DNA of 43,947 bases from Bacteroidales bacterium UBA5382 (GCA_002409745.1 DHOU01000030.1:1-43947), one strand, 5' to 3'. Shown: positions 33,203-41,074, counted from the stretch's first letter. A program made the numbers and translations. The notes: generated by a model from the sequence alone, not told the origin.

Positions 33203-34429
33203 ATGAAAACAATCCTAACTTTCTTACTCTGTATTCTTACCGCATCCTGTAGCGGCAAACAGACGTCCGGAGAACAACCGGAATCCTCCGGCAAAGATAC
33301 ATTGCCTCCTGTTGAAACTCAAAAGCCTAACACGAATTATCAACCGGCTTTTGAAGGACAAACACGTATAGCCGGGAGCAAAACCACTACTCCTTACGAA
33401 GCGGAAGTAATCGCCCGAGGGCTCTCTCGCCCGTGGGGTATCGCTCTCTTACCGGACGGACGACTGCTGATAACCGAAAAAACCGGCACGTTGCGCATTA
33501 CTTCGGCTACGGGAACGCTGAGCCTTCAGATAACAGGGCTTCCTGCAACCGAAGTTAACCAACAAGGCGGATTGTTGGGTTTGACGGTGGCTCCCGATTT
33601 TGAAACAAGCCGCATGGTGTATGTCGTTTTTACAGAGAAACAACCCAATGGGAACCTTACCGCAGTGGCTAAAGGCCGGTTATCCGACGATGAGAAGCGA
33701 TTGGAAAAAGTGCAGGTTATTTATCGCGCCCAACCAGCCTTCGAAAGCGAATTACATTACGGTGGGCGAATTGTTTTCGATAAAGGAGGAAATTTATTTG
33801 TCACTACCGGAGAACGCTCTGATTTGCAAACACGCCCCAAAGCCCAATCATTAGAGAATGCATTGGGAAAGGTGATCCATATAACGATTGAAGGCCGTCC
33901 GGTAGCCGACAATCCTTTTGTAAACGAAAAGGAGGCTCTTCCGGAAATATTCACTTACGGCCACCGGAATCCGCAAGGATTAGCGATTCATCCGGCAACG
34001 GGAGATGTGTGGATAAGCGAAATGGGGCCAAGAGGCGGCGACGAGTTGAATTTGATTAAAGCCGGACGAAACTACGGGTGGCCAACCATTACGTATGGCA
34101 TCGAATACAGCGGAGCAACCATCGGTGAAGGAATTACACAAAAGGAAGGTCTGGAGCAACCGGTTTATTATTGGGATCCGGTTCTTTCGCCAAGCGGTAT
34201 GACATTTTATGCTTCCGATGCTATTCCCGAATGGAAAAATAGCTTGTTTATTTGCGGGCTAAGCAGTAAGCATATCGCCCGTATCGTGATCGAAGACAAT
34301 AAAGTGGTGGGAGAAGAACGCTTACTCGCGGACGAAGGTCAACGGTTTCGAGACATTACCGAAGGAAATGACGGCGCTTTGTATGCCGTGACGGACGAGG
34401 GGAATTTATATCGAATCCGGAAGAAATAA
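33203..34429 (+). CDS. PQQ-dependent aldose sugar dehydrogenase-like lipoprotein
   Basis: This 408-aa protein has a lipoprotein signal with lipobox LTASC (Cys about residue 16), so it is anchored in the outer or inner membrane facing the periplasm or surface. The rest is a beta-propeller of the GDH/HHIP-like (YliI/Asd) family: SELHYGGRIVF, TGERSD, GHRNPQGLAIHP and GPRGGDELNLI are the characteristic strands. YliI oxidises aldoses using PQQ. Bacteroidales generally lack PQQ synthesis, so the cofactor would come from outside or the protein has another role. A terminator hairpin follows. Confidence 0.92.
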   Translation: MKTILTFLLCILTASCSGKQTSGEQPESSGKDTLPPVETQKPNTNYQPAFEGQTRIAGSKTTTPYEAEVIARGLSRPWGIALLPDGRLLITEKTGTLRITSATGTLSLQITGLPATEVNQQGGLLGLTVAPDFETSRMVYVVFTEKQPNGNLTAVAKGRLSDDEKRLEKVQVIYRAQPAFESELHYGGRIVFDKGGNLFVTTGERSDLQTRPKAQSLENALGKVIHITIEGRPVADNPFVNEKEALPEIFTYGHRNPQGLAIHPATGDVWISEMGPRGGDELNLIKAGRNYGWPTITYGIEYSGATIGEGITQKEGLEQPVYYWDPVLSPSGMTFYASDAIPEWKNSLFICGLSSKHIARIVIEDNKVVGEERLLADEGQRFRDITEGNDGALYAVTDEGNLYRIRKK

Positions 34430-34452
34430 CCGGACAATGAGCCTGAATAGAG

Positions 34453-34539
34453 GCATCTTAAAAGTATTCTTCAGAGGCCGTATAACGAAACGAGATACGT
34501 TTTTACTAAAAGAATACTTTAAGATGCTTTTTCTTTATT
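34453..34539 (+). terminator. Long-stem terminator sharing the 42-bp repeat core
   Basis: GCATCTTAAAAGTATTCTT (34453-34471) pairs with AAGAATACTTTAAGATGC (34510-34527) with one bulge, followed by TTTTTCTTTATTTTATTT. It terminates the sugar dehydrogenase gene. The left arm and loop, AAAAGTATTCTT then AGAGGCCGTATAACGA, match the core of the array at 41075-41345. A 95-codon plus-strand frame across here (34437-34724) is not accepted. Confidence 0.75.
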
Positions 34540-34829
34540 TTATTTCTCCGGAGAAAGAATCATGGCTACATCGGCAAAAGAAAGATACCACCGGGCGAAT
34601 TTTTCAAGAGAGAAAAAAAGAAAAGATAATTCGACAAGCTCTTCCGCCTCCTTTTCATCCATCAATCCGTAATAATACTTATCGTCTTCCAAAAGCGACA
34701 TCCGGCCTTTTTTCACCCGGATAACAACTTTTTCTAACGCTTCCCCGTGACCAACGAATAGCCCACTCCGGGATTTCCGACAATGGGAATACCCGCTTCT
34801 TCCAACGCGCGGATATCACGATAAGCGGT
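34540..34829 (-). pseudogene. Remnant of a YafY-like HTH/WYL-domain transcriptional regulator
   Basis: Two pieces of one regulator family are visible on the minus strand. The first (34829 down to about 34742) reads TAYRDIRALEEAGIPIVGNP then GVGYSLV, the end of the HTH domain, and stops at a TAG. The second, one frame away (34740 down to a TAA at 34540-34542), reads VIRVKKGRMSLLEDDKYYYG, then SLEKFARWYLSFAD, the typical C-terminal end of WYL proteins. The N-terminal helix-turn-helix start and roughly 150 central residues are missing. It therefore has both deletions and a frameshift. It lies directly downstream of the VOC gene that it may once have regulated. Confidence 0.8.
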
Positions 34830-35248
34830 CAATGCGATTCATAGTCTTCATCGGTCATCATAATGAGCCAACGAACGCCAAATGCATCGACAACCTCGCC
34901 TATAGCTTCCGAGAAAAAGGTTTGTTGCAACGGACTTACGATATTCCCGCCGTCAGCCAATGTACGGTAAACCGCTTGTAATTTCTGCAAATCATGAAAA
35001 ACGAGTACCAATTTACTGCTTCCCGTCAATACAGGCACTCCCGCATCGGCATCTTCGCCTTGTAAACTAAACTGAGGGGTATTCATTACTATGTGGGAGA
35101 TTTTATTCTTCTCCTCATCCGCAACCTGCATCGTTTTGTCTTCCCCTTTACGAAAGACAAACACAATTTCTCCTTCAAACAATTCTTTGTAGGCGTTGAA
35201 AGCGTCTTCGCAATTTCCACCGAAAACCAAATGCACATTTAAATTCAT
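34829..35248 (-). CDS. VOC/PhnB-like glyoxalase-superfamily protein
   Basis: This 139-aa cytoplasmic protein starts MNLNVHLVFGGNCEDAFNAY, the classic opening of PhnB-like VOC proteins, and ends with FGVRWLIM near the C-terminus, the second betaalphabeta repeat. The family includes metal-dependent enzymes and non-catalytic binding or resistance proteins; the specific role is unknown. Its stop codon abuts the WYL-regulator remnant, so its former controller seems lost. A -7 box lies 25 bp upstream. Confidence 0.88.
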   Translation of the reverse strand: MNLNVHLVFGGNCEDAFNAYKELFEGEIVFVFRKGEDKTMQVADEEKNKISHIVMNTPQFSLQGEDADAGVPVLTGSSKLVLVFHDLQKLQAVYRTLADGGNIVSPLQQTFFSEAIGEVVDAFGVRWLIMMTDEDYESH

Positions 35249-35273
35249 ACTACTTCTTTTTTATGTTTAGATG

Positions 35274-35281
35274 CAAAGATA
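35274..35281 (-). promoter_or_regulatory. Promoter -7 box (TATCTTTG) for VOC gene
   Basis: On the minus strand a TAnnTTTG match lies 25 bp before the VOC start codon. Two upstream TTGACAT words are not at the usual -33 spacing. Confidence 0.5.
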
Positions 35282-35317
35282 AGCGGCCGGAATGTCAACC
35301 CTATGTCAACAAGTTTT

Positions 35318-35443
35318 TTATTTTTCTTTCTTCAATTTGAGGAAAGGCCAAAACACGTGAAACGAACGTTCTTCGGAATAACGACGGTGATTGCGGCGGT
35401 ATCCGAAACGACCGACAAAGGACTTAACCGATGTGTTCCGCGC
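35318..35443 (-). other. Open 41-codon extension after the epimerase stop
   Basis: Directly after the TAA of the epimerase-like gene (35444-35446) the same frame stays open for 41 codons to a TAA at 35318-35320, with protein-like composition (SFVGRFGYRRNHRRYSEE, then FHVFWPFLKLKKEK). It has no Met, so it is not a separate gene. It could be a remnant of a lost gene or chance. The rest of the 195-bp gap holds the VOC promoter. Confidence 0.2.
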
Positions 35444-36403
35444 TTATCTCCGCCCTTGTCCGGAGCGTTTCTCCTCAACCTCTTTATTCACGGCATCTAC
35501 ACACGCTTTTATAGCTTGTTCTGCCGAAGGATAACGAAACTCGAATCCGGCTTTCCGGATCTTTTCGGAAGAAATACGGCTGCCGCCCAATAACATATCG
35601 GCGGCTTCCCCCATAAACAAGCGCATAAAAAAAGCCGGATAGCGAGGCAAAAAGAACGGCTTGCGCAACACGCGCGCCAGCGTACGCATAAACTCGGTGT
35701 TGGTCATGAACTCGGGCGCCACGGCATTATAAGGACCCTGCATAGCGGCATCTTCAATCGCTTTCAAATACATGGCGCACAAGTCATCGATATGTATCCA
35801 ACTCATATACTGCCGTCCGTTTCCCATGCGGGCGCCGAGTCCATAACGCGTAGGAAAAAGCATTTTGCGAAAGGCATCGCTTTTACCCGAGAGCACTACG
35901 CCTTGACGAATCATCACGGAGCGGGCGCCCAGCTCATCGGTAAATCGTTGCGCTTCGGCTTCCCACTTACGGCACGTGCGGCTGAGAAAATCTTCCATTC
36001 GCCCATCGGCCGATTCATCCAAAACCTCATCGGATATATCATTTCCGTAGATACCTACCGCCGAAGCCGATATAAACGCTTCCGGTTTCTTATCCATTTC
36101 TTTCCATTTAGCGAGTATCAAAGCGGCCGATTTCACACGGCTTTCGACAATACGCTGTTTTTTGGCGCGGGTCCAACTATCTTCCGATAAATTCGATCCG
36201 GCCAAGTGGATAACGATATCGGCCTGTTCCAACGCTTTCTCATCAATTTCTCCCTTACGGTAATCCCACCGGTAACGGGGAATATCGGCTTTGACATATC
36301 GCTCGCGGCTCAACCAAATCACTTTATACCCTTTTTCGAGCAACAAATCCGATAGGGCCCTTCCGACCAATCCGGAACCTCCTGTAATAAGTACTGTTTT
36401 CAT
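35444..36403 (-). CDS. TIGR01777-family NAD-binding epimerase-like protein
   Basis: This 319-aa protein is an extended short-chain dehydrogenase of the YfcH/TIGR01777 type. The Rossmann loop GGSGLVG lies at residues 8-14, followed by WLSRER and HLAGSNL, ISASAVGIYG (Ser and Tyr of the active-site region) and a C-terminal DUF1731-like part with GGSRISSEKI and AGFEFRYP. The frame extends to 36439, but the ATG at 36403 begins MKTVLITGGSG. Function is not known precisely; related proteins affect cell division or nucleotide-sugar metabolism. Confidence 0.93.
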   Translation of the reverse strand: MKTVLITGGSGLVGRALSDLLLEKGYKVIWLSRERYVKADIPRYRWDYRKGEIDEKALEQADIVIHLAGSNLSEDSWTRAKKQRIVESRVKSAALILAKWKEMDKKPEAFISASAVGIYGNDISDEVLDESADGRMEDFLSRTCRKWEAEAQRFTDELGARSVMIRQGVVLSGKSDAFRKMLFPTRYGLGARMGNGRQYMSWIHIDDLCAMYLKAIEDAAMQGPYNAVAPEFMTNTEFMRTLARVLRKPFFLPRYPAFFMRLFMGEAADMLLGGSRISSEKIRKAGFEFRYPSAEQAIKACVDAVNKEVEEKRSGQGRR

Positions 36404-36539
36404 ACGCGAAGCTTGTAGTTTTTTCAATCTTATAAACAAAAAAGAGGGTACATTGTTGGTTTCGCCGTTTTAAAAATGATAACGATGGAAGACGGATTAA
36501 AACGAACGACTGTGTGACAACGAATGTACCGGTCTTCTT

Positions 36540-37223
36540 TTATCTTCTACTGCCCGAAAGCGCAATAAGAACATAATAGATGAGCGTAGCCAACGAACTG
36601 ACAGCAGCTACCACATAGGTATAACCGGCCCAGTTGAGGGCGTCTTCGGCCTGACGATGATTGCTGACATCGGTAATGCCGGCACCGCTCAACCACACCA
36701 ACGCACGCTTGGATGCATCTCTTTCAACCGGAAGGGTAATGAAACTGAACAATGTCGTCAAGGCGAACAGTGCGATGCCGAACCATAAAAGGCCGGGGAA
36801 GCTTTGCAAGAGAATGATCCCCGCCAAAAGCACCCATGTGACCCATTTCGATGTGGCCGAAACGACAGGCACGAGGGCCGAACGCATTTTCAACGGGGCA
36901 TATTGCCGCGCATGCTGAATGGCGTGACCGGTTTCATGCGCCGCTACCGCCGCAGCCGCCACGCTGTTGGTAGCGTAGACCGGCTCGCTCAGGTTGATGG
37001 TCTTATTGGCAGGATTATAGTGGTCGGTCAACGATCCGCGAGTGGATATAACCTGCACGTCGTATATGCCGTTGTCGTGAAGCATTTTTTCAGCCACATC
37101 CTTACCCGTCATCCCGTTTCGCAAGGGTATTCTCGAGTATTTTTTAAACTTGTTCTGTAATGTCGCTTGAACGGCATATCCGGCAACAGCTATTCCGATA
37201 AATAAAATCCAAATTAAAATCAT
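36540..37223 (-). CDS. YugP-like membrane zinc metallopeptidase (Zn_peptidase_2)
   Basis: The 227-aa protein has an N-terminal membrane helix (about 3-20), a zinc motif HETGH (96-100) in AAVAAHETGHAIQHA, and further membrane segments (about 130-165 and 200-220). The arrangement TDHYNPANKTINLSEPVYATNS upstream of the zinc site is typical of the family (Pfam Zn_peptidase_2). Substrates are unknown. The 136-bp gap to the epimerase-like gene shows no gene. Confidence 0.93.
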   Translation of the reverse strand: MILIWILFIGIAVAGYAVQATLQNKFKKYSRIPLRNGMTGKDVAEKMLHDNGIYDVQVISTRGSLTDHYNPANKTINLSEPVYATNSVAAAAVAAHETGHAIQHARQYAPLKMRSALVPVVSATSKWVTWVLLAGIILLQSFPGLLWFGIALFALTTLFSFITLPVERDASKRALVWLSGAGITDVSNHRQAEDALNWAGYTYVVAAVSSLATLIYYVLIALSGSRR

Positions 37224-37309
37224 AAGCTAAATGTAAAATGATTAGTTGTTCTTTAAACATTTTGTTTCACACAAAAGTTGTCTACAAAAAGTGAAAAACA
37301 AAAAACATG

Positions 37310-37443
37310 CCAAAAAAGGACCAGTCCCCGGTCTCCGGTCTCCAGTCCCCCGGTCTCCAGTCCCCCGGTCTCCAGTCTCCGGTCTCCAGTCCCCGGTCCC
37401 CCGGTCTCTCCCTCTCCCAGTCTCTAATCTCTATCCTCTATCC
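37310..37443 (-). repeat. Post-stop tract after purA, GACTGGAGACCGG words
   Basis: On the minus strand, directly after the purA stop codon, come GGATAGAGGATAGAGATTAG and then many GGAGACC, GGGACTGGAGACC and ACCGGGGGACTGG words for about 130 bp. It is the longest of the post-stop tracts, strongly purine-biased on the coding strand, and ends about 87 bp before the yugP start. No terminator T-run is seen. Confidence 0.8.
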
Positions 37444-38703
37444 TCAGCGTATAATCGTCTGCGCCCTGTTAGGCCCTACCGACACAATGGCGATGGGCAC
37501 CTGCAATTCATCCTCGAGGAAAGATAAGTACGCGTTGAATTCCTCGGGAAACTCGTTTTCGGATTTCATGTCCGTCATATCGGTTTTCCATCCGGGCAAT
37601 TCGGCCCATACCGGCTCTATCTCGCAGTCGATATCGAAAGGCAGGTCAACAACCTCTTTTCCATCGATTTTATAGGCCACACAAGCCTTGATGGTATCGA
37701 ACGCGTCGAGGACATCGCTTTTCATCATCACCAGCTTCGTCACACCGTTGAGCATAATCGTATAACGCAAGGCTACCAGGTCGATCCATCCGCAACGCCG
37801 GGGACGTCCCGTGACCGAACCGTATTCGTGCCCTCCGTCGCGAAGCGCCTTTCCATCGGCATCCGACAATTCGGTCGGGAAAGGCCCGCTTCCCACGCGC
37901 GTGCAATAGGCTTTGAAAATACCGTAAACATCGCCTATTTTATGCGGAGCGACACCCAGACCCGTGCATGCTCCGGCACATATCGTGTTGGACGAAGTGA
38001 CAAAAGGATAGGATCCGAAATCGACATCGAGCATCGACCCTTGCGCCCCTTCCGCCAAAACCTTGTCGCCTTCGGCCAGGCGTTTATTGATGAAATGTTC
38101 GGTATCGACAATCGGAAATGTTTTCAGCTTTTCGACTCCCGCAAACCATTTGGCCTCGAGTTCTTCGAGGTCGTAGGCAAAATCGTAGCGGGCTAATATC
38201 TCTTTATGCCTTTCAACCGCATAGCGGTATTTTTCTTCAAACCGATGAAAAAGGTCTCCCACGCGCAGGCCGTTGCGGCTTACTTTATCGGTATAAGCGG
38301 GACCGATGCCTTTTCCGGTAGTACCGATCTTCGAGTCGCCTTTGGCCTTTTCGAGGGCCGCATCGAGCAATTGATGCGTGGGCAAAATCAGATGGGCTTT
38401 TTGGGAAATATATAGGCGGTCGGTCAGGTTGTGTCCCGAAGCTTCGAGCCCTTCGATTTCCTCCTTAAACAACGCAGGATTGAGTACCACGCCGTTACCG
38501 ATGACATTGATCTGTCCTTTTTGAAAAATGCCCGACGGTATGGATCGCAATACGTATTTCTGATTTTCAAACTCGAGCGTATGCCCGGCGTTAGGCCCCC
38601 CCTGAAACCGGGCGACCATTTGATAAGACGGCGTGAGCACATCGACTACTTTACCCTTGCCTTCGTCTCCCCATTGAAGACCTAAAATTACATCTACTTT
38701 CAT
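37444..38703 (-). CDS. purA: Adenylosuccinate synthetase
   Basis: PurA joins IMP and aspartate with GTP to make adenylosuccinate for AMP synthesis. The 419-aa protein has catalytic Asp13 in the LGLQWGDEGKGKVVD signature and His41 in GPNAGHT. Further landmarks are GTTGKGIGPAY and the Arg-rich TGRPRRCGW segment. Length is normal. It is preceded by fur by 36 bp on the same strand, so the two are probably co-transcribed; that pairing is recalled as common in Bacteroidales. Confidence 0.98.
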   Translation of the reverse strand: MKVDVILGLQWGDEGKGKVVDVLTPSYQMVARFQGGPNAGHTLEFENQKYVLRSIPSGIFQKGQINVIGNGVVLNPALFKEEIEGLEASGHNLTDRLYISQKAHLILPTHQLLDAALEKAKGDSKIGTTGKGIGPAYTDKVSRNGLRVGDLFHRFEEKYRYAVERHKEILARYDFAYDLEELEAKWFAGVEKLKTFPIVDTEHFINKRLAEGDKVLAEGAQGSMLDVDFGSYPFVTSSNTICAGACTGLGVAPHKIGDVYGIFKAYCTRVGSGPFPTELSDADGKALRDGGHEYGSVTGRPRRCGWIDLVALRYTIMLNGVTKLVMMKSDVLDAFDTIKACVAYKIDGKEVVDLPFDIDCEIEPVWAELPGWKTDMTDMKSENEFPEEFNAYLSFLEDELQVPIAIVSVGPNRAQTIIR

Positions 38704-38739
38704 CTGTTGTTTCTTATTTGTAACACGTACTTGTTTATA

Positions 38740-39246
38740 TTATTTGTTGTTCTTTTTATTTTTTTCTTCCCGCTCTTGTTTCATAAGTTCCATTTTCTTG
38801 GCGTGCATACATTTGCTGCACGTACCGTAAATGTACAAGTTGTAATAGTTGACGGTGAATTTCTTTATTTTTTTGAGCTGCGCGGCGGTGAACAGATTGC
38901 TGTTTTTGGCTTCCCACACTTGTCCGCACGTCGTGCAGATGATATGATCATGATTTTCATTCCCGTAGGTGCGTTCATATTTGGCTACATTGGCGCCGAA
39001 CTGATGTTTAATGACCAAGCCGCAATCAAGAAGCAGCTCGATCGTATTATACAAGGTCGCACGGCTTACCCGGAAGTTTTCCTCCATCATCGACCGGTAT
39101 AACGAATCCATATCGAAATGCCCCTTGGTTGAATAAATGTGATCGAGAATCGCAAACCGTTCGGGCGTTTTGCGATGCTTATGCTGGGTCAAATACCGGA
39201 TGAACTCTTCCTTGACCTGCTTCCTCACTTTTTGATTGCTGTCCAT
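38740..39246 (-). CDS. Fur-family transcriptional regulator
   Basis: This 168-aa protein has the Fur winged helix (KTPERFAILDHIYSTKGHFD, then SRATLYNTIELLLDCGLV) and a dimerisation domain with two CxxC pairs (CTTCGQVW and CSKCMHAKK) for structural zinc, plus a HDHIIC metal-site region. The basic C-terminal tail is unusually long (KQEREEKNKKNNK). Whether it senses iron, zinc or peroxide cannot be told. The frame has a GTG at 39252, but the -7 box overlaps that codon, so ATG 39246 is preferred. purA follows 36 bp on. Confidence 0.92.
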   Translation of the reverse strand: MDSNQKVRKQVKEEFIRYLTQHKHRKTPERFAILDHIYSTKGHFDMDSLYRSMMEENFRVSRATLYNTIELLLDCGLVIKHQFGANVAKYERTYGNENHDHIICTTCGQVWEAKNSNLFTAAQLKKIKKFTVNYYNLYIYGTCSKCMHAKKMELMKQEREEKNKKNNK

Positions 39247-39251
39247 GGGCA

Positions 39252-39259
39252 CAAATTTA
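39252..39259 (-). promoter_or_regulatory. Promoter -7 box (TAAATTTG) directly before fur
   Basis: On the minus strand the -7 box ends 5 bp before the ATG at 39246, so the transcript would begin at or next to the start codon. This rules against the GTG at 39252 as start. Confidence 0.5.
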
Positions 39260-39289
39260 TTTCTTTTTTATGATTTTTCCTAACGAATG

Positions 39290-39424
39290 ATTCTATATTT
39301 TCTCCCTGTCTCCCTGTCACTTTGTCTCCGGTCGCCGGTCTTCGGTCTCCGGTCACCGGTCTCCGGTCACCAGTCGTCGGTCATCATCCCATCATCTCAT
39401 CAACTTACAATTTCTCCATCACGA
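39290..39424 (-). repeat. Post-stop tract after the GHL10 gene, GACCGGAGACC words
   Basis: Read on the minus strand after the GHL10 stop: TTGATGAGATGATGGGATGA, then GACTGGTGACCGGAGACCGG, further GACCGG words, then GACAGGGAGACAGGGAG. The words overlap those of the purA tract. It fills most of the gap to fur; nothing coding is seen. Confidence 0.8.
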
Positions 39425-40879
39425 TTATTTGACCATCTGGGAATGGAAGAAAAATGCCGGAAAGGATATCGCACTTTCATTATGATATGAATCCGAGACG
39501 GTAATAAAATAATAATAGGCTTTGTCATCATCGGGAACATCGTATTCAAAGACAGGGTTCTGGAGCCCTACAGCCAGTAAATGCGCTCCATTTTCGGTAT
39601 CGAACAAGTCGCTATCGGTACGATACACATTATAGGTAACCCGCCGCGACGTACCGGACGACTTCCATTTCAACTGAAAACGTCCTCCGGGTAACCTTTC
39701 GGCCGTTAAATCGAAGGGCGCAGGCGGAACCGTGTCGGACAACCATTTCATGGGCGGTAATTTGGCCGGATAATGATAGTATTCGTCGAGCGCCGTGAGA
39801 ATCTCCTTCGTATTCGACAAAACATTCTCGGTGCGGAAGAAAGCCTGCCCGCCCACCGCTTTACGGCGGGTGTAATCGACCTGATGAAGGATATCCTGCC
39901 GGCTCCAACCTAATTCGGTCATCTGATAGGCTCCCAATCCGGGAACGACAATGCGATCATTGGACTGCACCATCCAATCGTCGACGAAAGGATAAAACAA
40001 TTGATCTTTATAATACATCATCGGATAAAGGGCGTCGTGCTTGCCGGCCTTCATCCATCGGGCGGCATCCTGATGCACCGACTCGTAGGCAGTCCAGCCG
40101 TGCCCTACACCGTTCAGCCCGCGATAGCGCCCCAGCGGGCTGCTGCTCACTTGCACCCACGGCTTGCAACTTTTCACCCAATCGTATACGGTCGTCACAA
40201 AACGGGTGATGTTGTCCCGGCGCCATTGCTCGCGGCTTTTTCCTTTACCGTAAAGGCGGTAAGTGCCCATATCGGGGAACTTGACGGTGTTATCGGGATA
40301 GCGGATATAGTCAAAATGAATGCCGTCGACATCGTAGCCGGTGACGATTTCTTTCACCAGCGAGAGCAAATAATTATCGGTACGGGGATTACCCGGATCG
40401 AGAAACCACTCGCCCTTATATTTTTTAACGAGGGCCGGTTCCTTGCGAACGAGCGATTTTGCGCCCATATTCCGCACATGTTTATTACCGCCAAGGGGGT
40501 ACGTTACCATCCAGGCATGGCATTCCAATCCCCGCTTGTGGCATTCTTCGACCACGAAAGCCAGCGGATCGAATACGGAGCGGCCGTATCCGCCGGAGAC
40601 AATAAGCGAAGACATCGGTTCGATCTTCGAGTCGTAAAACACTTCGCCCCGCGCACGCACTTGAAACAATACGGTATTGAAATGATGCCGTTGCAAGTTA
40701 TCGAGAATGGCAATCAATTCTTTTTTTTGACGGGAGACATCCGTTTTATTATGCGGCCAATCGAGACCGTAATTCGTTGCAAGCCATACCGCCCTGACTT
40801 CGGTCGCGGGCGGTTCGCTGGGAAAAGCGCTGATCGTTTGCAACAGACAAACAATCAGCATCACATATATTTTATTCAT
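39425..40879 (-). CDS. GHL10/DUF187 family glycoside-hydrolase-like protein
   Basis: This 484-aa protein has a signal peptide (1-20, MNKIYVMLIVCLLQTISAFPS) and a TIM-barrel-like domain of the glycosyl hydrolase-like 10 family (about 26-365): EVRAVWLATNYGLDW, then FNTVLFQVRARG, HAWMVTYPLG, and DGIHFDYIRYP with the likely acidic site. The C-terminal 100 residues (about 388-480) form a fibronectin III-like domain. Members act on bacterial cell wall or other glycans outside the cell; the precise substrate is unknown. It is a stand-alone minus-strand gene with no glycan-utilisation genes beside it. Confidence 0.93.
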   Translation of the reverse strand: MNKIYVMLIVCLLQTISAFPSEPPATEVRAVWLATNYGLDWPHNKTDVSRQKKELIAILDNLQRHHFNTVLFQVRARGEVFYDSKIEPMSSLIVSGGYGRSVFDPLAFVVEECHKRGLECHAWMVTYPLGGNKHVRNMGAKSLVRKEPALVKKYKGEWFLDPGNPRTDNYLLSLVKEIVTGYDVDGIHFDYIRYPDNTVKFPDMGTYRLYGKGKSREQWRRDNITRFVTTVYDWVKSCKPWVQVSSSPLGRYRGLNGVGHGWTAYESVHQDAARWMKAGKHDALYPMMYYKDQLFYPFVDDWMVQSNDRIVVPGLGAYQMTELGWSRQDILHQVDYTRRKAVGGQAFFRTENVLSNTKEILTALDEYYHYPAKLPPMKWLSDTVPPAPFDLTAERLPGGRFQLKWKSSGTSRRVTYNVYRTDSDLFDTENGAHLLAVGLQNPVFEYDVPDDDKAYYYFITVSDSYHNESAISFPAFFFHSQMVK

Positions 40880-40911
40880 TAACCGGGTTTACTCAAACAA
40901 AAAACGTCTAT

Positions 40912-40993
40912 TTAGAATTTGTTTAAATTTGTTTCGCGATTCAAAAAGAATACTTTCCTTACCGCTTTTCGTAAGGAATTTAAACAGTTTCTG
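40912..40993 (+). mobile_element. Short MITE-like element with terminal inverted repeats
   Basis: Ends carry the same arms as the element at 12667-12854: TAGAATTTGTTTAAATTTG on the left, and the reverse complement of AGAAACTGTTTAAATTCCTT on the right. The left arm continues TTCGCGATTCAAAAAGAAT, matching the right arm of the 12.7-kb copy. The interior is only about 20 bp and forms a CCTTAC/GTAAGG hairpin. It appears to be a deletion derivative of the longer element. Confidence 0.65.
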
Positions 40994-41074
40994 ACTTCGA
41001 GGACAAATTTAAAACAAAAATCAATCATCGAAAAACGTTTTTCTTATCATTAACACATATCGTCGCCTCCGAGA

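Noticed and set aside
34437..34724. Plus-strand 95-codon frame after the sugar dehydrogenase
   Set aside because: It is made of the terminator hairpin and the antisense of the WYL-regulator remnant.
35303..35593. Plus-strand 96-codon frame
   Set aside because: It mostly overlaps the 3' end of the epimerase-like gene in antisense and lacks a promoter or recognisable domain.
37310..37443. Origin of replication or iteron cluster in the purA tract
   Set aside because: Words are too degenerate and GC-rich, no DnaA boxes or AT-rich unwinding region are seen, and similar tracts follow several genes.
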